A stretch of DNA of 6,166 bases, from NCBI GenBank assembly GCA_030731635.1, contig JANQTR010000217.1, forward strand, positions 1 to 6,166, given 5' to 3'. The first letter of the stretch is position 1. The number at the start of each line of letters is the position of its first letter. This DNA comes from Erythrobacter sp. (GTDB lineage Bacteria; Pseudomonadota; Alphaproteobacteria; Sphingomonadales; Sphingomonadaceae). Positions 1-4,325 of this stretch are shown piece by piece. The notes under the pieces are model-generated. The model searched no databases. It was not told where the DNA came from and saw nothing but the letters and a program-made list of their open reading frames with translations. The translations under genes were made by a program, and so were the position numbers.

Positions 1-1510
1 CTCTAGACCGGATCAGGCTGGCGGATTTTCTCTCTCTCGTCGCAGTTTGATGATCGGCGGGGCAGGGCTTGCAGGCGGCGCGGGGATGCTCGGCGCATGG
101 CAGTTCGGGCTGTTTGGCAGCGCAGCCAATGCCGCCACATCGATGGTTGTCCTGCCGTTTAGGAACCTTACCGGCGATACCGAAAAAAAGTGGTTTTCTG
201 ACGGGCTTTCCAATGAGTTACGCGCAGTCCTCGCGCGTAATCCGCGGCTTCGGGTGTCAGCACCAACGTCATCGAGCGTGATTGCCGGTGAGGATGAATT
301 TGCGATCGGCCGCAAGCTTGGCGTCAAGAACATCCTGCGGGGCAGTGTGCAGCGCGATGCCACCCAGATGCGCATTTCAGCCGAACTGGTGGCGATCGAC
401 GGCGGGCTGGTGGTCTGGGGTGATGTCTTTGATCGCGGGCTTGAAGATATCTTCGCCGTGCAATCGGAAATTGCTGAAACTGTTGCACTTTCGCTGGTCG
501 CCGAAGTCTCTGGCGATGCCGAAGCGCAGCGCTCGGTCGAAGCCCAGCAGACGGTTGGGGGCACCCAAAACATCGCCGCCTACGAAGCCTTCCTGCGCGG
601 CTTTGCGCTGTATGATCTGGGGGGCAGTGTGGAAACGTTCCGCGCGGCGCTGGTGCAGTTCGATGCGGCGATTGCGCAGGACCCCGGCTATGCGGCGGCG
701 CATGCGCTGCGTTCTGGCATTCTGGCGTCAATCGCCAGCGATGCAGCTAGCGATGCCGCGGAATCTCGCGAATTGTTCGATGCTGCGATTGTTGCTGCAA
801 AACAATCGCTTGGTCTGGAAAAGCGGCTGGCGTTCGGACATCTTGCGCTGGGATTTGCGCTGAATAATGGCTGGCTCAAGCGGGCCGAAGCCGTTCCGCA
901 CTATCGCGCCGCGCAAGAGCTTGCCTTGGGTGATGCCGACATCCTGCGTTCGGTCGCGAGTTTCTACGCTTATGGCCAGGATCATGCGCTGGCAGCGCGC
1001 TTGATTGCGCAGGTGCTCGAACTGGACCCCCTCAATGCCCGCGCATTCCGATCCGCCGGTTACATCTCTCTGTTCGCACGTGATTTTTCTCAGGTTGTTG
1101 CCAATATGCAGCGCGCGCTTGCGCTCAATCCCGGTCTCGCCAGCGCGCAGTATGCGATCGCTATTGCGCGGTTGATGCAAGGCGATGCGGAAGGTGCGCT
1201 GGCTGCGGCGAAGGCCGAACCGGGGGAGGCCTATGCCCTCACCGCCACCGCGATCGCCGCGCACAAGCTTGGCGATGTAGCGGGGTCAGATGCTGCGCTG
1301 GCGGCGCTGGTCGCGGACTATGGCGACAGCCGTTACCAGCAGGTGGAAGTGCACGCCCAGCGCGGGGACATCAGCGAGGCGCTGGCGCTGCTGGATGCGG
1401 CGTATCGGGCGCTTGATCCCGGCCTTTTGTGGGCGCCCAATGACCCGCTGCTCGATCCGCTACGGGGTGAGGCGGCATTCAAGGATTTGCTTTCTCGCCT
1501 CGGGTCATGA
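1..1510 (+). CDS. TolB-like domain / TPR protein, 5' partial (N-terminus beyond the left edge)
   Basis: The frame is open from base 2 to the TGA at 1508-1510. Numbering from the TTG at 47, residues 33-156 match the TolB-like (FlgO/CadC-associated) domain: VVLPFRNLTGD, then WFSDGLSNEL, GVKNILRGSV, and WGDVFDRGLEDIFAVQSEIA. TPR-type helices follow; the clearest are at 178-220 and 326-385, with LDP and LNP turns. The last 40 residues (ALALLD..DPGLLW..DPLLDPLR....F..LL) are the usual ending of this family. Just before the TolB domain, bases 35-46 encode SRRS, followed by a Gly/Ala/Leu-rich segment that is either a membrane helix or a twin-arginine-like signal. In relatives, an N-terminal winged-helix, cyclase or TIR domain often precedes such a helix, so most of the N-terminal domain is probably off-window. 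TTG 47 and ATG 50 lack a Shine-Dalgarno and lie inside the hydrophobic segment, so I do not take them as the start. The likely role is a protein-interaction or signalling scaffold; the function is unknown. Confidence 0.85.
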   Translation, partial: SRPDQAGGFSLSRRSLMIGGAGLAGGAGMLGAWQFGLFGSAANAATSMVVLPFRNLTGDTEKKWFSDGLSNELRAVLARNPRLRVSAPTSSSVIAGEDEFAIGRKLGVKNILRGSVQRDATQMRISAELVAIDGGLVVWGDVFDRGLEDIFAVQSEIAETVALSLVAEVSGDAEAQRSVEAQQTVGGTQNIAAYEAFLRGFALYDLGGSVETFRAALVQFDAAIAQDPGYAAAHALRSGILASIASDAASDAAESRELFDAAIVAAKQSLGLEKRLAFGHLALGFALNNGWLKRAEAVPHYRAAQELALGDADILRSVASFYAYGQDHALAARLIAQVLELDPLNARAFRSAGYISLFARDFSQVVANMQRALALNPGLASAQYAIAIARLMQGDAEGALAAAKAEPGEAYALTATAIAAHKLGDVAGSDAALAALVADYGDSRYQQVEVHAQRGDISEALALLDAAYRALDPGLLWAPNDPLLDPLRGEAAFKDLLSRLGS

Positions 1511-1556
1511 TAGCCTGTTCCCGGCCCGGAAGGGCGCAACCTTGGGGGTAATCAGT

Positions 1557-1790
1557 ATGAAAAAGACGATGACGTTCGCCATTTTGGCTGGCAGCGCACT
1601 GGCATTGGCCGCGTGCAGCGGTGAGACGGCCAAGGCGCCGGAAGAGGCGGCGATTGCTGAGGAAACACCTGCAGCGACCAGCGAAGCGGCAGCCGCTGAC
1701 GAAGAGCTGGACCCGACCGGCAACCCGATCAGCATTGGTAACGAACCTGCGGCGGATTCGATGGCCGCCGAAGCACCCGCCGCCGAATAA
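1557..1790 (+). CDS. Small predicted lipoprotein, acidic Ala/Glu-rich, hypothetical
   Basis: This encodes 77 residues from ATG 1557 to TAA 1788-1790. GGGGGT at 1544-1549 sits 7 bases before the ATG and serves as the ribosome binding site. The N-terminus is a textbook type II signal peptide: MKK, a hydrophobic stretch (residues 5-18), then lipobox LAAC with the acylated cysteine at residue 20. The mature part of about 58 residues is rich in Ala and Glu, has no further cysteines, and looks largely disordered and acidic. A short DPTGNPISIGN stretch (residues 52-62) is the only less biased part. By family knowledge, LolCDE would carry it to the outer membrane unless retained; residue +2 is Ser, not Asp, which favours outer-membrane sorting. 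It starts 46 bases after the TPR gene with no clear promoter between, so co-transcription is possible. I do not recognise a named family. Confidence 0.8.
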   Translation: MKKTMTFAILAGSALALAACSGETAKAPEEAAIAEETPAATSEAAAADEELDPTGNPISIGNEPAADSMAAEAPAAE

Positions 1791-1798
1791 TGCTCTGA

Positions 1799-1837
1799 CC
1801 CCCGCGCCAATGTTTCACATGAAACATCGCGCGGGGG
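1799..1837. terminator. GC-rich hairpin between convergent genes, likely bidirectional terminator
   Basis: Arm CCCCCGCGC (1799-1807) pairs perfectly with GCGCGGGGG (1829-1837). After a small internal bulge, ATGTTTC (1810-1816) pairs with GAAACAT (1821-1827) around the loop ACAT. It lies 8 bases past the lipoprotein stop and 26 bases past the protease stop on the other strand, as expected for a shared terminator. Neither side has a clear T tract, so termination may be weak or factor-assisted. The structure is directly visible; the terminator role is inferred. Confidence 0.6.
1810..1827. promoter_or_regulatory. parS-like near-palindrome (candidate ParB binding site)
   Basis: Bases 1811-1826 read TGTTTCACATGAAACA. 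The widely conserved chromosomal parS core is TGTTTCACGTGAAACA, so 15 of 16 positions match and the only difference is the central G changed to A. The dyad extends one base each way to 1810 and 1827. The central CG is strongly conserved in known parS sites, so binding may be reduced. The site is also the inner stem of the terminator hairpin, so RNA folding alone could explain the symmetry. Confidence 0.4.
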
Positions 1838-1841
1838 CAAT

Positions 1842-1867
1842 CTAGCCGGGGCCTAGGCCGGGTCTAG
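1842..1867. repeat. Three CTAG tetramers at exact 11-base spacing
   Basis: CTAG occurs at 1842, 1853 and 1864. The units read CTAGCCGGGGC, CTAGGCCGGGT and CTAGCGCGATC; the first two are similar and the third has diverged into the protease coding end. The last CTAG contains the protease stop codon (TAG on the minus strand). GGCCTAGGCC at 1850-1859 is a perfect 10-base palindrome. CTAG is usually rare in proteobacterial genomes. No function is known to me. Confidence 0.3.
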
Positions 1868-4218
1868 CGCGATCTGGAGCGGGGCAGCGTGGCCTTGAGC
1901 CACGCCTGCACGCGCGGGTGCGCTACCCGGATATAGCGGCTCGGTTCACCCGATTTCCCGCATTTTTTCCCACTGCTCACCACACCAATCAAAGTCGGGA
2001 TGGCGTCTGGATCGCTATAGGTAACCAGCGGTCCGCCGCTGTCGCCAAAGCATGCCTGCCCGCCCTGCTTGCCTTTCAGTTCGTCAGCACACAGCACCGA
2101 ATCGCGCAGCACGCCGTCCGTGTATCGGATCTTCTTGTTGCAGGCATCGCGGCTGCGCAGCTTCATCCGCGCTCCGCGCAGCCTGTTAGGAATGGTGCCG
2201 CCGGTGACATCAGTGCGTCCCCACCCGTAAGTCGAGACGCGCGGGATCGCTTCAATCAGTCGCTTGTCGAGCGGTAGCGGATCGAGGCGGATGGACGTTG
2301 GAACATGCCCATTGCCGCCATTTGTGCCGCGTTTGTGATCATATTGCACCAATGCAATATCGAAGGCGAACGGCCTCAGGTTGTATTCGGGATGGCGGTA
2401 AACGGCGGTGATCGGATAGCTGAGGCCTTCATTGCCCAGCGCATCGGTCAGCCCCACCCGAATACGGTGTCCCCCGGTGGTGATCGAAACATCGCCCAAT
2501 GCGCTGTCATTCAGGCAATGGGCCGCAGTCAGCACCCAGCCGGTGCGAATAAGCGAGCCGCCGCACAGCACGCGGTCCTGGATACTGATCGTCCGACCGG
2601 GCTTGCCCGGCACTGTTGCCGGTCGCCACAGCAGCGCCTGCCATGGCGCGGCACCGCGGACGACGGCAAAGCCGATTCTTATGCCTCCGGTAAAGCGGCA
2701 TTGTTTGTCAGTGTAACTTTGCCCTTCAAACTGCACTGTCGTTTCGATGCAGCTCCGCGCGAGCTCCTCAGCGTCGCGCCTTTCCTGTTCTTCCGACAGC
2801 AACCGCTCTTTCTCGGCTTCTTCGGCCTCTTCTTCGGGGGTTAATTCGGGCTGGAAAGTGGTGCTCGCCAGTACCAGCGGCGCTGATGGTTCGATCAGCG
2901 CCAGTTCTTTGAGGTCCCTGCAGCTGCTGCTGCTGCCCATTTCGCAAAGCTCGGCATAAAGGGCGGCGGCGCGCGGCAGATCCTGCGCCAATTGATCGCC
3001 TTCTTCGAGCAGACTGGCAAGTTTGCTGCACCCATCAGTGTCGCCTGACGCACAGCTTTGGTCGAGATAGGCCTCGGCGCGGGCGGCGTCGGCAACGTCG
3101 ATATCACGCCGCTGGTCGAAGATTATCCGGGCAGCGGGCAGACAGGCTGCGGCATGTCCGGCCTCGCACGACGCGCCAAGCACTTCGAGTGCGCGCGCCT
3201 GATCCGCGACCGGACTGGACAGATTGTCCAGCATCTCACCCAGCGTCAGACAGGCCGCTTGATCGCCTGCATCGCATTGCCGGGACAAATCAGGTTCGGC
3301 GCGGACCTGCCGGCCATTGTCACACGCGAAGGACGAAATCTCGCAGGCGCGGTCAAACCATTCCAGTGCAGCGGCGCGCGCGGCACCATCGGACAAATTC
3401 GCCGCGCGCAAGGCTGTAAACCCCAGTTCGGAGCATGATGAAGAACTGCCCGCGGCGCAGGCCAGCTGGTGATATTCTGCATAGCGCCGTTTGGCATCAG
3501 ATGCGCTCCTGCTGTGCCAATAGGCGGCCGCATCGCGGCATGCCGCGGCATCACCGGCGCGGCACTGCCGGTCAAGCAAGGCGCGGCCCTTGTCCTGTTC
3601 TGCGGGAGTTCGATCCGGCCGGATCAAAAGGCCCGCCAAAATCCGGCACGCTGATTGCTCGCCACGATTACACGTGGCGCGGCGCAGCGCCTCGGCGGCT
3701 TGCGGGTCAGGCTCTCCGAATGTTCCCCGCGCCAGCGCGTCAGCCTGCCGGTTGCAGCCGTCAAGCGCTCCCAATCGGCAGGCGACCGCGAAATAGTCCA
3801 TCGCGAGGCGCGCATTGAAGTCGCCCCCGAGGTCTTGAAGCATGGTTGCCAATCCGAAACATCCCGCGCCGCTTCCGGCATTGCAGGCTTTGCGGTAAAA
3901 CAATTCGGCGACCGGGCGGTTTTGCGGGCGGCCTTCACCCATCAGATACGCGCTGCCAAGTTTGGCGCAGCCGTCCCACCTTTTGGCCCCGGTGCCGGTA
4001 TTGCAGGTGGCCTCATACCTGTCTGCCAGCGCTTTTTCCCGGGCAAGAATATCGGCGGGCTTATCAAGACTGACACGTTCGGGAAAACTGATGTCGTAGA
4101 CGCGCGGGATTGGAAGATCGACCGGCGGCGGTGCAGCTGATGCGATCGCGGGCGGGATCAGCAGCGCCAGCAGCGCGCCGATAATCGCTTTGGTCAGCAT
4201 CGTGGTGAATGTGCGCAT
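1864..4218 (-). CDS. Exported Hcp/Sel1-like repeat protein with C-terminal trypsin-like serine protease domain
   Basis: This encodes 784 residues. ATG 4218 is chosen because it has a Shine-Dalgarno and because the upstream TTG at 4245 falls inside the -10 box. Residues 1-28 are a Sec signal peptide ending ASA, so the protein should act outside the cytoplasm. Residues 72-433 hold eleven cysteine pairs, nine of them CX7C, repeating about every 36 residues, as in disulfide-stapled Sel1/Hcp repeats. Residues 457-489 form a Glu-rich, probably coiled linker. The S1A protease fold spans about 512-776: TAAHC (His567), FDIAL (Asp620) and GDSGGP (Ser727), with likely disulfides 552-568, 693-710 and 723-753. 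All three catalytic residues are present, so it should be active. The residue six before the catalytic Ser (trypsin position 189) is Gln721, not Asp, which argues against Arg/Lys specificity. The activation site lacks IVGG. Substrate unknown; the repeats may bind it or peptidoglycan-related ligands. Confidence 0.92.
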   Translation of the reverse strand: MRTFTTMLTKAIIGALLALLIPPAIASAAPPPVDLPIPRVYDISFPERVSLDKPADILAREKALADRYEATCNTGTGAKRWDGCAKLGSAYLMGEGRPQNRPVAELFYRKACNAGSGAGCFGLATMLQDLGGDFNARLAMDYFAVACRLGALDGCNRQADALARGTFGEPDPQAAEALRRATCNRGEQSACRILAGLLIRPDRTPAEQDKGRALLDRQCRAGDAAACRDAAAYWHSRSASDAKRRYAEYHQLACAAGSSSSCSELGFTALRAANLSDGAARAAALEWFDRACEISSFACDNGRQVRAEPDLSRQCDAGDQAACLTLGEMLDNLSSPVADQARALEVLGASCEAGHAAACLPAARIIFDQRRDIDVADAARAEAYLDQSCASGDTDGCSKLASLLEEGDQLAQDLPRAAALYAELCEMGSSSSCRDLKELALIEPSAPLVLASTTFQPELTPEEEAEEAEKERLLSEEQERRDAEELARSCIETTVQFEGQSYTDKQCRFTGGIRIGFAVVRGAAPWQALLWRPATVPGKPGRTISIQDRVLCGGSLIRTGWVLTAAHCLNDSALGDVSITTGGHRIRVGLTDALGNEGLSYPITAVYRHPEYNLRPFAFDIALVQYDHKRGTNGGNGHVPTSIRLDPLPLDKRLIEAIPRVSTYGWGRTDVTGGTIPNRLRGARMKLRSRDACNKKIRYTDGVLRDSVLCADELKGKQGGQACFGDSGGPLVTYSDPDAIPTLIGVVSSGKKCGKSGEPSRYIRVAHPRVQAWLKATLPRSRSR

Positions 4219-4223
4219 CGCCG

Positions 4224-4232
4224 CTTCCCCCC
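4224..4232 (-). promoter_or_regulatory. Ribosome binding site deciding the protease start
   Basis: On the minus strand the bases read GGGGGGAAG, followed by CGGCG and the ATG at 4218. The G run ends 8 bases before the ATG. It supports ATG 4218 over the in-frame TTG at 4245. Confidence 0.6.
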
Positions 4233-4244
4233 GTAGCAAGCGCA

Positions 4245-4273
4245 ACTATGCGCCTTTCGCCGGGAAGGGTCAA
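4245..4273 (-). promoter_or_regulatory. Putative sigma-70 promoter of the protease gene
   Basis: On the minus strand, TTGACC (4273-4268) is a 5/6 match to the -35 consensus. A 17-base spacer follows, then CATAGT (4250-4245), a 4/6 match to the -10 consensus. Transcription would begin near 4237, giving a leader of about 19 bases that contains the ribosome binding site. The spacing is ideal, but this is a consensus match only. Confidence 0.5.
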
Positions 4274-4280
4274 ATGCACC

Positions 4281-4299
4281 GGGGATGACTGCATCTCCC
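4281..4299 (+). other. Small hairpin in the divergent intergenic region
   Basis: GGGGATG (4281-4287) pairs with CATC plus CCC (4292-4299, one bulged T at 4296) around the loop ACTG. It lies upstream of the -35 box of the protease promoter and 26 bases before the ATG of the SLOG-membrane gene. It could be an operator or a leader-RNA structure; nothing shows which. I see no other clear site in 4219-4325. Confidence 0.3.
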
Positions 4300-4325
4300 C
4301 TTGTAACCGGGCAACACAAACGCTT

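Noticed and set aside
282..863. Plus-strand frame of 193 codons inside the TPR gene
   Set aside because: It is Arg/Trp/Ser-rich, out of frame with the TolB-like domain, and has no recognisable motif.
1524..1535. GCCC-GGAA-GGGC mini-hairpin between the TPR and lipoprotein genes
   Set aside because: Only four base pairs and no T tract; expected by chance at this GC content.
2305..4140. Plus-strand frames opposite the protease gene (2305-2844, 3058-3438, 3435-3818, 3655-4140)
   Set aside because: The minus-strand frame carries the catalytic triad and cysteine ladder; these are antisense shadows without family features.
4219..4245. TTG at 4245 as the protease start, adding nine residues
   Set aside because: It falls within the predicted -10 box, puts charged residues before a complete signal peptide, and ATG 4218 has a proper ribosome binding site.
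4209..4325. In-frame ATGs at 4209 and 4248 as earlier starts of the SLOG gene
   Set aside because: No ribosome binding site is seen, third-position GC drops in this stretch, and 4248 overlaps the protease -10 box.
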